NCBI GenBank assembly: GCA_002363385.1
Contig: DEVL01000003.1
Location: forward strand, 1,333,748 to 1,397,747
Source of the DNA: Stenotrophomonas maltophilia
Lineage (GTDB): Bacteria > Pseudomonadota > Gammaproteobacteria > Xanthomonadales > Xanthomonadaceae
Direction: 5' to 3'
DNA: 64,000 nucleotides
A program made the position numbers and the translations under genes. The notes beneath the pieces were generated by a model that had not been told where the DNA came from, did no database searches, and saw nothing but the letters and a program-made list of their open reading frames with translations. Shown here in pieces: positions 43,303 to 52,434 of this stretch (positions within the stretch are counted from its first letter, which is position 1; every line of letters starts with the position of its first letter).

Positions 43303-45105
43303 TCAGCCACCGCGCGGGCCGCCACCACGGTGACCACCGCCGCCTGGACCACGGCTGCCACCCGGGCGACCGCCCGGACCACCGGGACCACGACCGCCGG
43401 GGCCACCCGGGCCACGATTGCCGCCCGGGCCACCGGCACCGCGATTGCCACCGGGACCGCCAGGGCCGCGCGCGTTGGCGCCACCCGGACCACGGGCACC
43501 GGGGCCACCGGGACCGCGATTGCCGCCCGGACCACCCGGACCGCGGTTACCCGCCGGACGCGCGCTGCCGTACGGGCTGGCGCCCGGATTGGCGTGATCG
43601 GACGGGAAGCTCGGGGCATTGCCCGGATGGCCGTACGGATGGCGGGACGGACCCTGGCCCCCCTGGGCACCGCGGTTGCCACCGCCGCCCGGACCGGCCG
43701 GACGGCCCTGGCCGCCGTAGCCGCCACGGCTTTCGCCACCGCCGGCATAACCGCCACGACCTTCAGCGCCACCGCCGTAGCTGCCGCGACCCGGGCCGCC
43801 TGCGCCACCCGGGCCCTTCGGCTTGCCGTACGGGCGACCCTGACCGCCGGCACCTGCGCCGGCACCCGGACCCCGTGCGCCCGGACCACGGGCTGCGCCC
43901 GGGCCGGCATTGCGGTGGCCGCTCGGACCGGTGCTCACACCGTCCGGCACATACCAGCTGCGAAACGCGGCCGGGTTGCCTTCGGGAAGTGCCCGGTTGC
44001 CCTTGTCCGGGCGGGCCTTGAACGGACGCTGCGACTGCTTGGCGGCCGCTTCGCCGCTGACCGTCAGGCCACCCTTGAAGCCGCCACCCTTGCCACCGCG
44101 GCCACGGCCGCGCTCTTCGCGCACGTTGTCGAAACGGCGCAGTTCGCGGCCTTCATCGGCCGAGTTGTGGCCGTTCACGTAGGCATTCCCACGACCTCCC
44201 TCGCGCGAGACGCGCACGGTGGTCTTGGCGGCGCGGCGCTGGCCGATCACCGGCTGCAGGGTCAGCGCCGACGGGGCGCCTTCTTCCAGCTTCAGTTCGG
44301 CGCGCAGCGCTTCAACCTGCTTGGCCGGCAGCTCGACCGACTGGCCGCGCAGCAGTTCGCGCGGCAGGCTGACCTTGCCGTAGCGGGTGCGCTTGAGGCG
44401 GCTGACCTGGCAGCCCTGCGATTCCCACAGGCGGCGCACTTCGCGGTTGCGGCCTTCCTTGACGACCACGCGGAACCAGTCGTGCGAATCGGTGCCGCCG
44501 ATGCGTTCGATCTCGTCGAACTTGGCCGGGCCGTCTTCCAGCGCGACGCCTCGGGCGAGGCGGTCAACGATGTTGTCCGGCACCTTCTCTTCGCCTTCCG
44601 GGGCGCGCACGCGCACCACGTACTCGCGCTCGACCTCGTAGGAGGGGTGCATCATCGCGTTGGCCAGCTCACCATCGGTGGTCGCCAGCAGCAGGCCGGT
44701 GGTGTTGATGTCCAGGCGGCCGATCGCGATCCAGCGCGCGCCCTTGAGGGCAGGCAGCGCTTCGAACACGGTCGGGCGACCTTCGGGATCTTCGCGTGTG
44801 GTCACTTCGCCTTCGGGCTTGTTGTAGGCCAGCACGCGGGACGTTTCGGTCAGCGCGGTGGCGACGAAGCCACGGCCGTCCAGCTCGACTTTGTCGCCGC
44901 TCTTGATCGACTGGCCGGTCTGCGCGACCTCACCGTTGACCTTGACCAGGCCATCGGCGATGCGCTGTTCCAGCGCGCGGCGCGAACCCAGGCCGGCCTG
45001 GGCCAGCACTTTGTGCAGACGCTCTTCGAGCTTGGGCTGTTCGGAGGCGGTTTCGCGCTTGAGCGAAAGCTTGTTCAACGACGGCTTGCGGGGGGTGTCA
45101 CTCAT
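43303..45105 (-). CDS. rluB: 23S rRNA pseudouridine synthase RluB with long Gly/Arg/Pro-rich tail
   Basis: RluB converts U2605 of 23S rRNA to pseudouridine. In this 600-residue protein an S4 RNA-binding domain (about 25-75: KVLAQAGLGSRRALEQR) precedes the catalytic domain. The catalytic aspartate is in IGRLDINTTGLLL near residue 138, and NREVRRLWESQG follows. After about residue 280 the protein becomes low-complexity, and from about 400 it is an extreme Gly/Pro/Arg repeat (GPGGNRGPGG units, RGG-like end). E. coli RluB has about 290 residues, so the tail doubles it. The ATG overlaps the scpB stop region by eight bases. Confidence 0.94.
   Translation of the reverse strand: MSDTPRKPSLNKLSLKRETASEQPKLEERLHKVLAQAGLGSRRALEQRIADGLVKVNGEVAQTGQSIKSGDKVELDGRGFVATALTETSRVLAYNKPEGEVTTREDPEGRPTVFEALPALKGARWIAIGRLDINTTGLLLATTDGELANAMMHPSYEVEREYVVRVRAPEGEEKVPDNIVDRLARGVALEDGPAKFDEIERIGGTDSHDWFRVVVKEGRNREVRRLWESQGCQVSRLKRTRYGKVSLPRELLRGQSVELPAKQVEALRAELKLEEGAPSALTLQPVIGQRRAAKTTVRVSREGGRGNAYVNGHNSADEGRELRRFDNVREERGRGRGGKGGGFKGGLTVSGEAAAKQSQRPFKARPDKGNRALPEGNPAAFRSWYVPDGVSTGPSGHRNAGPGAARGPGARGPGAGAGAGGQGRPYGKPKGPGGAGGPGRGSYGGGAEGRGGYAGGGESRGGYGGQGRPAGPGGGGNRGAQGGQGPSRHPYGHPGNAPSFPSDHANPGASPYGSARPAGNRGPGGPGGNRGPGGPGARGPGGANARGPGGPGGNRGAGGPGGNRGPGGPGGRGPGGPGGRPGGSRGPGGGGHRGGGPRGG
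43310..43900 (-). repeat. GPGGNRGPGG-type coding repeats in rluB
   Basis: Degenerate GGN-codon repeats encode roughly 200 residues of the rluB tail. The DNA is strongly strand-biased and repetitive, so copy-number variation between strains is likely. Confidence 0.7.
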
Positions 45106-46105
45106 TTACTTGGCTCCGGCCGGCAACGGGTGCGTCGGCCTCTGGTTCGGGATCGGCTTCGTCAACAGCCACGGTCGTCTTCGCGACGGCGTTGTTTCCG
45201 GTTTCGTTCTGGGGCGCCGCGCGCTCTCCCGGCGCGGTATCGGGTTCGCCATCGCTGGCGGTCGTATCCGCGTCGTCGTCGGCGAGCGACAACGGCGCAT
45301 GGGATGGGGTATCGAAGGTCTCCGCGTCGGCGGAGGCCCCACTATTGTCCGGATCGGCTGGCGGCTCCGCCAGTCGGGCCGAGGCCAGCGCCACGCGGGC
45401 TGCCAACCGGGCGGCGGCAGGGTCCACCGGCTCGCCCGGATCCGCGGGCTCGGCCGGCGGGGTGGTGTCGTCGTTGGCGGCGTCACTGTCCAGCTCGGCA
45501 TCCGGTGTCGCAGCGCCCGCGGCCAGGCGTCCGGCCGGTTGGCCTTCGCTGTCCAGCGGCAGCTGCGGCTCCAGCTCACCCAGGTCGCGCAGCTCGGACA
45601 GCGGCGGCAGCTCGTCCAGGCGCTTGAGCCCGAAGTAATCCAGGAAGCCCTTGGTGGTGCCGAACAGCGCCGGCTTGCCGGGCACGTCGCGGTGGCCGAT
45701 CACGCGGATCCATTCGCGTTCTTCCAGGGCCTGGATGATGTTGCTGCTGACCGCCACGCCCCGGACCTGTTCGATCTCGCCGCGGGTGATCGGCTGGCGG
45801 TAGGCGATCAGGGCCAGGGTTTCCAGCGTGGCGCGGGTATAGCGCGTCTTGCGCTCGGTCCACAGCCGGGTGATGTAGCCGTGCACTTCATTGGTGACCT
45901 GGAAGCGGAAGCCGGAGGCCACCTCGACCAGTTCGACGCCACGGTCCTGGCAGCCCTCGCGCAGCAGCTCCAGCGCGCGTTCGATGCTGCCCGGCGGTGC
46001 CGGTTCCTCTTCCGGGAACAGGCCCTGCAGCTGCGCCAGGGTCAGCGGCTGGCTGGAGGCCAGCAGCGCCCCTTCGACAATACGGTTGATCAGTGCTTGA
46101 TCCAT
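45098..46105 (-). CDS. scpB: segregation and condensation protein B with acidic C-terminal extension
   Basis: ScpB is the winged-helix partner of ScpA in the SMC-ScpAB condensin. In the 335-residue protein the conserved domain covers about residues 1-180, with ETLALIAYRQPITRGEIEQVRGV and GKPALFGTTKGFLDYFGL. The rest is an Asp/Ala/Pro/Glu-rich, probably disordered extension (for example DADTTASDGEPDTAPGE), making it much longer than the usual 180-200 residues. It lies 15 bases after scpA. Confidence 0.93.
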   Translation of the reverse strand: MDQALINRIVEGALLASSQPLTLAQLQGLFPEEEPAPPGSIERALELLREGCQDRGVELVEVASGFRFQVTNEVHGYITRLWTERKTRYTRATLETLALIAYRQPITRGEIEQVRGVAVSSNIIQALEEREWIRVIGHRDVPGKPALFGTTKGFLDYFGLKRLDELPPLSELRDLGELEPQLPLDSEGQPAGRLAAGAATPDAELDSDAANDDTTPPAEPADPGEPVDPAAARLAARVALASARLAEPPADPDNSGASADAETFDTPSHAPLSLADDDADTTASDGEPDTAPGERAAPQNETGNNAVAKTTVAVDEADPEPEADAPVAGRSQVNE

Positions 46106-46120
46106 GCGTGGGTCGGGTGC

Positions 46121-47026
46121 TCAGTCGGATTCGTTGGCGGCGTCGGCGTCGTCGAACTCGCTGTTGAACTGCAGCGGTTCGTTGGTGTTGCCGGCGGCCA
46201 GGGACTTGACGTAGATCGGCGCCAGCGGAGCTTCCTGGACGATGTCCAGCAGCTGTTCCTTGGCCAGTTCCAGCAGGGCCAGGAAGGTGACCAGCACCCC
46301 CAGCTTGCCTTCTTCGGCCGTGAACAGCGTTTCAAACCGGTAGAACCTGCCGTCTTCCAGACGGCCCAGCACGTCGCCCATCCGTTGGCGCACGCTCAGC
46401 GCCTCACGTTTGATTGCGTGGCCGGTGAACAACTCGGCGCGCTTGAGCACGTCGTGCAGTGCCATCAGCATTTCCTTCAGATCCACCGGCGGCGGCAGTT
46501 TGACGGCCGCGCGATCGGGAACGAAGGCATGTGCCAGGCTGGTGTCGCGATCCTGGCGGGGCAGGGCGTCGATATCTTCGGCGGCCTGCTTGAAACGTTC
46601 GTACTCCTGCAGCCGGCGCACCAGCTCCGCACGCGGGTCGGCTTCCTCGCCTTCCACGCTGGGCGGTCGCGGCAGCAGCATCCGTGATTTCACTTCGGCC
46701 AGGATCGCCGCCATCACCAGGTATTCGGCCGCCAGTTCGAAGCGCAGCTCCTGCATGACGTTGATGTATTCCACGTACTGGCGGGTGATCTCGGCGACCG
46801 GGATATCCAGGATGTCCAGGTTCTGCCGGCGGATCAGGTACAGCAGCAGATCCAGCGGACCCTCGAAGGCATCCAGGATGACTTCCAGCGCGTCCGGCGG
46901 AATGTACAGGTCCTGCGGAATCTGCAGGACCGGTTGTCCATGCACCACGGCCAGCGGCATTTCCTGCTGCTGTGGGGCGGGCACTCGGGTTGGCGGGTTC
47001 GCGTCGAGCGCGAGTTCGGCAGTCAT
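46121..47026 (-). CDS. scpA: segregation and condensation protein A
   Basis: ScpA is the kleisin subunit of the bacterial SMC condensin. The 301-residue protein has the kleisin N-terminal signature FEGPLDLLLYLIRRQNLDILDIPV near residue 55, cut here into FEGPLDLLLYLIRR and NLDILDIPVAEIT. It continues with the AAEYLVMAAILAEVKSRMLLP helix and a C-terminal winged-helix region (FLALLELAKEQLLDIVQ). The ATG at 47026 (MTAELALDAN) was chosen; the longer frame to 47152 has no ribosome site and looks non-coding. Confidence 0.93.
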   Translation of the reverse strand: MTAELALDANPPTRVPAPQQQEMPLAVVHGQPVLQIPQDLYIPPDALEVILDAFEGPLDLLLYLIRRQNLDILDIPVAEITRQYVEYINVMQELRFELAAEYLVMAAILAEVKSRMLLPRPPSVEGEEADPRAELVRRLQEYERFKQAAEDIDALPRQDRDTSLAHAFVPDRAAVKLPPPVDLKEMLMALHDVLKRAELFTGHAIKREALSVRQRMGDVLGRLEDGRFYRFETLFTAEEGKLGVLVTFLALLELAKEQLLDIVQEAPLAPIYVKSLAAGNTNEPLQFNSEFDDADAANESD

Positions 47027-47372
47027 CAAATAGACGTCAGTATTGCAACGGACCGGTCGCCGCACCATGCGAGCGTCCGGAACAGGGCCGGGCGGCAGGA
47101 TGGCAAGCCATGACACGCCTGGGTCGGCGCGATTCCACACTTCAAACAGCAAGGCGCGCCGCGACGGGCAGCGACAGAACTACGGGGAGGTCGTCTACGT
47201 GTGCTGGTGTGGGGCAGTGGATCGGTCGTCGGCTGGCGGTGGAGCCGGTTGCCGACGGGGCGCTGCGTCCAGCCACGTGCAATGGAGCTAAGACTACGGG
47301 GTTGCCGCGCCAGTGTCCAGCCAGCCCCGCTAGAATGCCCGGGATTGATTCAACAAGACCTCGGAGTTGCCC
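47027..47372. promoter_or_regulatory. divergent spacer between scpA and yciI
   Basis: These 346 bases contain no convincing gene. A short open frame at 47043-47291 (+) has Arg/Gly-rich composition, no ribosome site and no recognisable motif. The region must hold the promoters for the scpA-scpB-rluB and yciI-bolA units; TAGAAT at about 47331 could be a -10 for the latter. Confidence 0.4.
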
Positions 47373-47672
47373 GTGTGGTATGTGATTGAAGGCTATGACG
47401 GCACGGATGTGCTGGCCGCCCGTCTGGCGTCGCGCCCGGCCCATCTGGCCCGGCTGCAGGCGCTGCAGGACGAAGGTCGGCTGCTGCTGGCCGGCCCGTG
47501 CCCGGCCATCGACAGCGAAGACCCCGGCCCGGCCGGCTTCAGCGGCAGCGTGGTGATCGCTGCGTTCGATTCGCTCACCCACGCCCAGGACTGGGCCGCC
47601 GCCGATCCTTATGTAGAGGCGGGCGTCTACGTGCGCGTCCAGGTGCGTCCGTTCCGCAAGGTCCTGCCATGA
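47373..47672 (+). CDS. yciI: YciI-like protein
   Basis: A 99-residue YCII-family protein, closer to E. coli YciI than the copy at 1939. It has MWYVIEGYDGTDVLAARL, RPAHLARLQALQDEGRLLLAGPCPA and the C-terminal AAADPYVEAGVYVRVQVRPF block. GTG at 47373 was chosen because GGAG lies six bases upstream; a TTG two codons earlier would abut the ribosome site. The stop overlaps the bolA ATG. The biochemical role is unknown. Confidence 0.85.
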   Translation: MWYVIEGYDGTDVLAARLASRPAHLARLQALQDEGRLLLAGPCPAIDSEDPGPAGFSGSVVIAAFDSLTHAQDWAAADPYVEAGVYVRVQVRPFRKVLP

Positions 47673-47938
47673 ACCGGGTCGAGCGCATCCGCCAGGCCCT
47701 GCAGCAGGCGCTGGATCCGGAGCTGCTGGAGGTCAAGGACGACAGTCATCGGCATGCCGGCCACGAGGGCGCGCGCGATGGCCGGGGGCACTTCAAGGTG
47801 CACGTGGTCAGCGCAGCATTCGAAGGAAAGCTCCCGTTGGCGCGCCATCGTGCCGTCTATGCGGCCTTGGGCACGATGATGGAGACCGATATCCACGCAT
47901 TGTCCATTCGTGCCGAGACACCGGTCAAAAACCGCTGA
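47669..47938 (+). CDS. bolA: BolA-family protein
   Basis: An 89-residue BolA/IbaG-type protein that usually partners with monothiol glutaredoxins in iron-sulfur handling or acts in stress and morphology control. It has DPELLEVKDDSHRHAGHEGA, which supplies the conserved histidine loop, HFKVHVVSAAFEGKLPLARHR and a helix ending DIHALSIRAETP. It overlaps yciI by four bases (ATGA), so the two form an operon. Confidence 0.93.
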   Translation: MNRVERIRQALQQALDPELLEVKDDSHRHAGHEGARDGRGHFKVHVVSAAFEGKLPLARHRAVYAALGTMMETDIHALSIRAETPVKNR

Positions 47939-48044
47939 AACCCTTGTCCCGCCTTGTCCTGGTCAGTCCCCCGAGCGGCAGCCATGGACAGCTTTTGGTT
48001 ACCGCCGTACGACATGAGGCTAACGTAGTGTTTACATCCGGGTT

Positions 48045-48058
48045 TGAAAACGCTTACA
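48045..48058. promoter_or_regulatory. LacI-family operator upstream of lacI
   Basis: TGAAAACGCTTACA fits the LacI/GalR consensus TGWAANCGNTTWCA at every position. It lies 44 bases before the GTG of the LacI-family gene, which suggests autorepression. The same consensus is met at 52435. Confidence 0.75.
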
Positions 48059-48101
48059 TTCCGCGCCAAGCCCAGATCTCTAAGCCGTGGAGGGCGGCGA
48101 A

Positions 48102-49124
48102 GTGAACAAGGCAGCGATCACTATCAAAGATGTCGCCCGTGAAGCCCGTGTCTCTGTTGCCACGGTCTCGCGCGCACTCAATGGCCATGAAAATGTTGCC
48201 GAGCCCGTGCGCAAGCTGGTGCTGGAGGTGGCGGCGCGTCTGCGCTACACCCCGCACGCAGCGGCCCGGAGCCTGAGCAGCCGGCGGACCAACACCATTG
48301 GCGTGGTGTTGCCCGATCTCTATGGCGAATTCTTCTCCGAACTGATGCGCGGCATCGATGGGGTGGCCCGCGAGCGTCGCCAGCATCTGCTCGTGTCCAG
48401 TTACCACGGTGACCAGGAGCAGCAGGGCGCGGCCCTGCGTGCCATGCGCGGTCGTGTCGATGGGTTGCTGGTGCTTTCGCCGTATGCCGAGAGCCCGGGC
48501 TTCCTGACCGACAACCTGCCGCAATCGTTGCCGACGGTGCTGATCAATACCTATCTGCCCGAGCAGGATCATCCGGTGCTGAGCATCGATGACCATGCCG
48601 GTGCGATGACCATGACCCGCCACCTGCTGGACGTCGGGCATCGGCGCATCGCTTTCATTTCCGGTCCGGACCTCAACTACGACGCCCGTGAGCGCCTGCG
48701 CGGTTTCCGCGATGCGCTGGCGGCCTTTGGCGATGCTGCCGAAGGAATCGAGTTGCCCGGTGACTTTGACGAAGCTTCCGGCCATCGCGCCGGACAGGAG
48801 TTGCTGGCAGCCGGCACGCTGCCCGATGCGGTGTTCGCCGCCAACGACATGATGGCGCTGGGGTGTCTGTATGCGTTCGCGCAGGCAGGGATCCGGGTGC
48901 CGCTCGATGTCGCGTTGGCGGGTTTCGATGACATTCCGCTGGCACGTTTCGTTCACCCATCGTTGACAACGATGCAGGTGAGTATCGCCGACCTCGGCGA
49001 TAAGGCCGCAACGCGCCTGTTGCAGTTGATGGATGGCAACAACACAGAAGGGGCTGGCGACAAGCAGACGCTCGTGCCGACCCTGATCGTGCGTGATTCG
49101 AGCAAAGCCAGACCCGAGCAGTAG
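48102..49124 (+). CDS. LacI-family transcriptional regulator of the glucan locus
   Basis: A 340-residue repressor. The N-terminal helix-turn-helix and hinge are ITIKDVAREARVSVATVSRALN and PHAAARSLSSRRTNTIGVVLP, split here as IKDVAREARVSVATVSRALN and RSLSSRRTNTIGVVLP. The periplasmic-binding-protein-like effector domain contains RRIAFISGP, ANDMMALG and AGFDDIPLARFVHPSLTT. GTG at 48102 has GGAGGG seven bases upstream, so it is preferred over the GTG at 48087. It sits directly before a TonB receptor and a sugar operon. Consensus operators upstream of itself and of the GH144 gene suggest it controls both; the inducer is unknown. Confidence 0.93.
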   Translation: MNKAAITIKDVAREARVSVATVSRALNGHENVAEPVRKLVLEVAARLRYTPHAAARSLSSRRTNTIGVVLPDLYGEFFSELMRGIDGVARERRQHLLVSSYHGDQEQQGAALRAMRGRVDGLLVLSPYAESPGFLTDNLPQSLPTVLINTYLPEQDHPVLSIDDHAGAMTMTRHLLDVGHRRIAFISGPDLNYDARERLRGFRDALAAFGDAAEGIELPGDFDEASGHRAGQELLAAGTLPDAVFAANDMMALGCLYAFAQAGIRVPLDVALAGFDDIPLARFVHPSLTTMQVSIADLGDKAATRLLQLMDGNNTEGAGDKQTLVPTLIVRDSSKARPEQ

Positions 49125-49145
49125 GTCACGACCGTTGGTCGTGAC
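49125..49145 (+). other. perfect hairpin after the LacI-family gene
   Basis: A 9-bp stem (GTCACGACC / GGTCGTGAC) with loop GTT directly after the TAG. It is followed by GCCCTAAAAAAA, not T's, so it is not a standard terminator on this strand. It may protect the mRNA end or attenuate read-through into the TonB receptor gene. Confidence 0.5.
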
Positions 49146-49214
49146 GCCCTAAAAAAACGCACCACATAAAACGACAGGGGCCGCAAAGACGGCCACCACC
49201 ACCCGGAGAGTTAC

Positions 49215-52200
49215 ATGACGTATTCCAATCACCGCAATCGCGCGCCCGCACGCAGCCTGTTGGCCAGCGCGCTGGTCACCTGCCTGATGCTGGGCGCCGC
49301 CCCGAGCGTCATGGCGCAGTCGGCCACCTCGTCGCTGCGCGGCCAGGTCGCTGATACCGCCGCCGGCACCGAGGTCACCGCGACCAACGTGGCCAGCGGT
49401 ACCGTGCGCCGCGCCACCACCCGTGCCGATGGCAGCTACTCGCTGATGGGCCTGGATCCGGGCACCTACGATGTCGTGGCCAATGGCCAGACCCAGAAGG
49501 TGACGGTCACCGTGGCCTCGGCCGCGACCCTGAACTTCAGCGGCGCGCCGGCCAACGGCGGCACCGCCAACGCCACCAACCTGGACACGGTCAACGTCAT
49601 TGCGCCGACCCTGCTGCAGGAAGTGCGTACCTCCGAAGTGGGCAAGACCGTCAGCCTGCAGCAGATCCAGACCACCCCGCAGGTGTCGCGCAACTTCCTG
49701 GAGTTCGCCGACGCGGTGCCGGGCCTGATCTTCACCCGTGATGCCAAGGGCAACACCTCGCTGCGTGGCGGTGCCACCAACTCCGATGGCACCAACGTCT
49801 ACATCGACGGCGTGGGCCAGAAGAGCTACGTCAAGGGCGGCGGCGTGGCCGGCCAGTCCGGCAGCGCCGGCAACCCGTTCCCGCAGCTGGCGATTGGCGA
49901 ATACAAGGTCATCAGCGGCAACTACAAGGCCGAGTACGGCCAGGTGTCGAGCGCGGCCGTGACCGCGGCCACCAAGTCCGGTACCAACGAGTTCAAGGGT
50001 GAAACCTTCTACCGTTATACCAACGAAGACATGCGCGCCAAGACCCCGGCCGAGCGTCAGGCTGGCCAGACCAAAGAGGCATCGGCCGAGAAGGAATACG
50101 GGTTTGCATTGGGTGGTCCGATCATCCAGGACAAAGCCCACTTCTTCGTGACCTATGAAGCCAAGCGCTTCGACCTGCCGGTCACCATCGCGCCTGACGG
50201 CGCGGTCGGCCCTGCTGCCGCGCTGCTGCCGCCGGAAGGCGCCGCCGGCCTCGGTCCGGCCAGCCAGCCGTTCCAGCAGGATCTGATCTTCGCCAAGGTC
50301 GACTTCGAGCCGACCGACAACGATCGCATCGAGCTGACCTTCCAGGACCGCGATGAAACCCAGTCGCAGTTCAGCGGCCAGACCGCGCCGGAAGCCGGTC
50401 GTGAAGTGGTCAACACCGACCGTCGTTACGCCCTGCGCTGGAACCACAGCGGCGAGCGTTACTACAACGAACTGATGGTCACCCACGAAGATTCGTTCAA
50501 CAACCCGACCCCGCTGACCCTGGCCAACGGCATCACCTACACCGCACCGGACGGCACCGAAGACCGCACCGTGGTGAAGATCGGTGGCGCATCGGCACTG
50601 GATTCGCAGGTGAAGGGCCAGAAGGGCTGGTCGATCGAAGACAACCTGACCCTGGATGGCATCCAGTGGGCCGGCGATCACACCATCAAGATGGGCGCCA
50701 AGTACAAGCAGATCGACCTGTACGCATCCGATGCGGCGCAGATCAATCCGACCTTCACCTACAGCCTGGGCGATCCGGACTTCCCGGATTCCATCCCGTA
50801 CAAGGCGCAGTTCGTCAAGCCGGTGACCGGCGTGTCGGGCGTGTCGGGCGAAGTGCGTTCGAAGTCCAAGCAGATCGGCCTGTTCATCCAGGACGACTGG
50901 CAGGTCAACGACCATCTGCAGCTGAATCTCGGCCTGCGTTGGGACTACGAAAAGACCCCGTCCTACCTGGACTTCGTGACCCCGCAGCAGGTGGTCGACG
51001 CGATCTACTCGCAGGATCCGCGTGCGGCCGCTGGCCAGACCTACGCCGATTCGCTGGCGCTGGGTGGCCTGAACATCGGCGATTACATCAGCACTGGCCG
51101 CAACCGCAAGGCGTTCAAGGATGCCTGGCAGCCGCGCCTGGGCTTCTCGTATGACATCAACGCCGACGAGCAGCACGTGTTCCATGGTGGTGCCGGCCGT
51201 TCGTACGACCGCGACCTGTTCGACAACCTGCAGCTGGAAACCACCAAGCTGGCCCTGCCGCAGCCGACCATCTATTTCCGCAATCCGTCGACCGGTACCT
51301 GCATCAACGGTCAGGCCGCCTGCTATGACTGGAACCCGAACCTGCTCAACGGGATCGGCAACCTGCAGACCCTGGTCGGCTCGACCAGCAATGCCGGTCT
51401 GGAAGTCGATCTGCTGAACAACAACCTCAAGGTGCCGTACTCGGATCAGTTCAGCTTCGGCATGAGCAACCAGGTCGGTGAGTGGCTGACCGATGCCACC
51501 ATTTCCCGCACCCTGAGCTACGACGGCTTCGCCTTCACCTTGGGCAACCGTTACCCGACCGGCCAGTTCTTCGATGACCCGCGCCTGTGCGGTGGCACCG
51601 ACCCGGGCCTGAGCCAGGCCTGGAGCTGCAACGTGCCGGGCTTCGGCAGCCTGATCATCGGCCAGCAGGGTATCAAGACCCGTGCGACCCAGGTCCTGCT
51701 GTCGGCGCAGAAGCCGTTCACCCAGGAAAGCGGCTGGGGCACCTCGGTGGCCTACACCTGGACCACCGCGCGCCACAACCGCGACATCAACGAGAAGTAC
51801 GCGTTCGACCGCGGCCTGATCGAGGACTACCCGACCATCCGTTCCAACGGCGCGCCGCGCCACCGCCTGGTGGTCACCGGTTCGTACGCGGGCTTCTGGG
51901 GCATCACCTTCGGTGGCAAGGTCACCCTGGCCACCCCGACCGCCGTCAACGACTGGTACCCGGTGCCGCAGGCCAGTGGCTACGACCTGCCGACCCCGCA
52001 GGCCGCGGTGCCCAATGCCAATGGCAAGTTCCTGCTGGGTGGCAAGATCTTCGGCTACCGTTCGGTCGATCTGCAGGCGACGAAGACGTTCAAGATGGCC
52101 GGCGATACCGAGCTGTACGCGCGTCTGGACATCATCAACGTCTTCAACTTCGACAACTTCGCCACGTACAACTACGTCAAGAGCAACGGCAAGCTGCAGG

Positions 52201-52274
52201 CCAGCTACAACGAGACCGGCGATATCGTCGGTACGCCGCGCCAGGTGAAGGCCGAAGTGGGCTTCCGCTTCTGA
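49215..52274 (+). CDS. TonB-dependent receptor, Oar/CarboxypepD-regulatory type
   Basis: A 1,019-residue outer-membrane transporter. It has a signal peptide (to about residue 35, VMAQ), then a carboxypeptidase-regulatory-like beta-sandwich (about 38-105: SLRGQVADTAAGTEV, ADGSYSLMGLDPGTYDV). A TonB-box/plug region follows, with LDTVNVIAP and SLRGGATNSDGTNVYIDG. The large beta-barrel ends in VGFRF, with terminal Phe. GGAGAG precedes the ATG. Position between a LacI regulator and a glycosidase/ABC operon suggests glucan or oligosaccharide import. The substrate is inferred from context only. Its end is marked by a terminator hairpin. Confidence 0.92.
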   Translation: MTYSNHRNRAPARSLLASALVTCLMLGAAPSVMAQSATSSLRGQVADTAAGTEVTATNVASGTVRRATTRADGSYSLMGLDPGTYDVVANGQTQKVTVTVASAATLNFSGAPANGGTANATNLDTVNVIAPTLLQEVRTSEVGKTVSLQQIQTTPQVSRNFLEFADAVPGLIFTRDAKGNTSLRGGATNSDGTNVYIDGVGQKSYVKGGGVAGQSGSAGNPFPQLAIGEYKVISGNYKAEYGQVSSAAVTAATKSGTNEFKGETFYRYTNEDMRAKTPAERQAGQTKEASAEKEYGFALGGPIIQDKAHFFVTYEAKRFDLPVTIAPDGAVGPAAALLPPEGAAGLGPASQPFQQDLIFAKVDFEPTDNDRIELTFQDRDETQSQFSGQTAPEAGREVVNTDRRYALRWNHSGERYYNELMVTHEDSFNNPTPLTLANGITYTAPDGTEDRTVVKIGGASALDSQVKGQKGWSIEDNLTLDGIQWAGDHTIKMGAKYKQIDLYASDAAQINPTFTYSLGDPDFPDSIPYKAQFVKPVTGVSGVSGEVRSKSKQIGLFIQDDWQVNDHLQLNLGLRWDYEKTPSYLDFVTPQQVVDAIYSQDPRAAAGQTYADSLALGGLNIGDYISTGRNRKAFKDAWQPRLGFSYDINADEQHVFHGGAGRSYDRDLFDNLQLETTKLALPQPTIYFRNPSTGTCINGQAACYDWNPNLLNGIGNLQTLVGSTSNAGLEVDLLNNNLKVPYSDQFSFGMSNQVGEWLTDATISRTLSYDGFAFTLGNRYPTGQFFDDPRLCGGTDPGLSQAWSCNVPGFGSLIIGQQGIKTRATQVLLSAQKPFTQESGWGTSVAYTWTTARHNRDINEKYAFDRGLIEDYPTIRSNGAPRHRLVVTGSYAGFWGITFGGKVTLATPTAVNDWYPVPQASGYDLPTPQAAVPNANGKFLLGGKIFGYRSVDLQATKTFKMAGDTELYARLDIINVFNFDNFATYNYVKSNGKLQASYNETGDIVGTPRQVKAEVGFRF

Positions 52275-52283
52275 TGCAGCACA

Positions 52284-52307
52284 CGGCCCCGTCTTCGGAC
52301 GGGGCCG
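52284..52307 (+). terminator. hairpin after the TonB receptor gene
   Basis: A perfect 10-bp stem (CGGCCCCGTC / GACGGGGCCG) with a UUCG-type loop (TTCG), followed by GTTTCA. It is a strong hairpin with a short T tract, ten bases past the stop codon. Confidence 0.7.
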
Positions 52308-52401
52308 GTTTCATGGCAATGGCTGGCCTTCGGGCCAGTCCATTGTCCAGGCCGGTGCCACGGAGGGTGGCAGCGGCCTGGGCAATGACCCGCGGCTTTG
52401 G

Positions 52402-52423
52402 ACCACGCCTGCGTGGTTTTTTT
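52402..52423 (+). terminator. intrinsic terminator before the GH144 operon
   Basis: Stem ACCACGC / GCGTGGT with a CT loop, running into seven T residues. Together with the hairpin at 52284 it isolates the TonB receptor transcript from the downstream operon, which therefore needs its own promoter. Confidence 0.88.
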
Positions 52424-52434
52424 AGGACGCGTTC

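Noticed and set aside
43310..43900. Repetitive DNA that might look like a CRISPR or tandem non-coding repeat
   Set aside because: The repeats keep a single reading frame and encode the Gly-rich tail of RluB. There are no regular spacers.
47043..47291. Short frame of 82 residues between scpA and yciI
   Set aside because: No ribosome site, Arg/Gly-rich composition, no family resemblance. More likely promoter DNA.
49125..49145. Hairpin after the LacI-family gene as an intrinsic terminator
   Set aside because: The stem is perfect, but it is followed by A's and not T's on the sense strand, so it was listed only as a hairpin.
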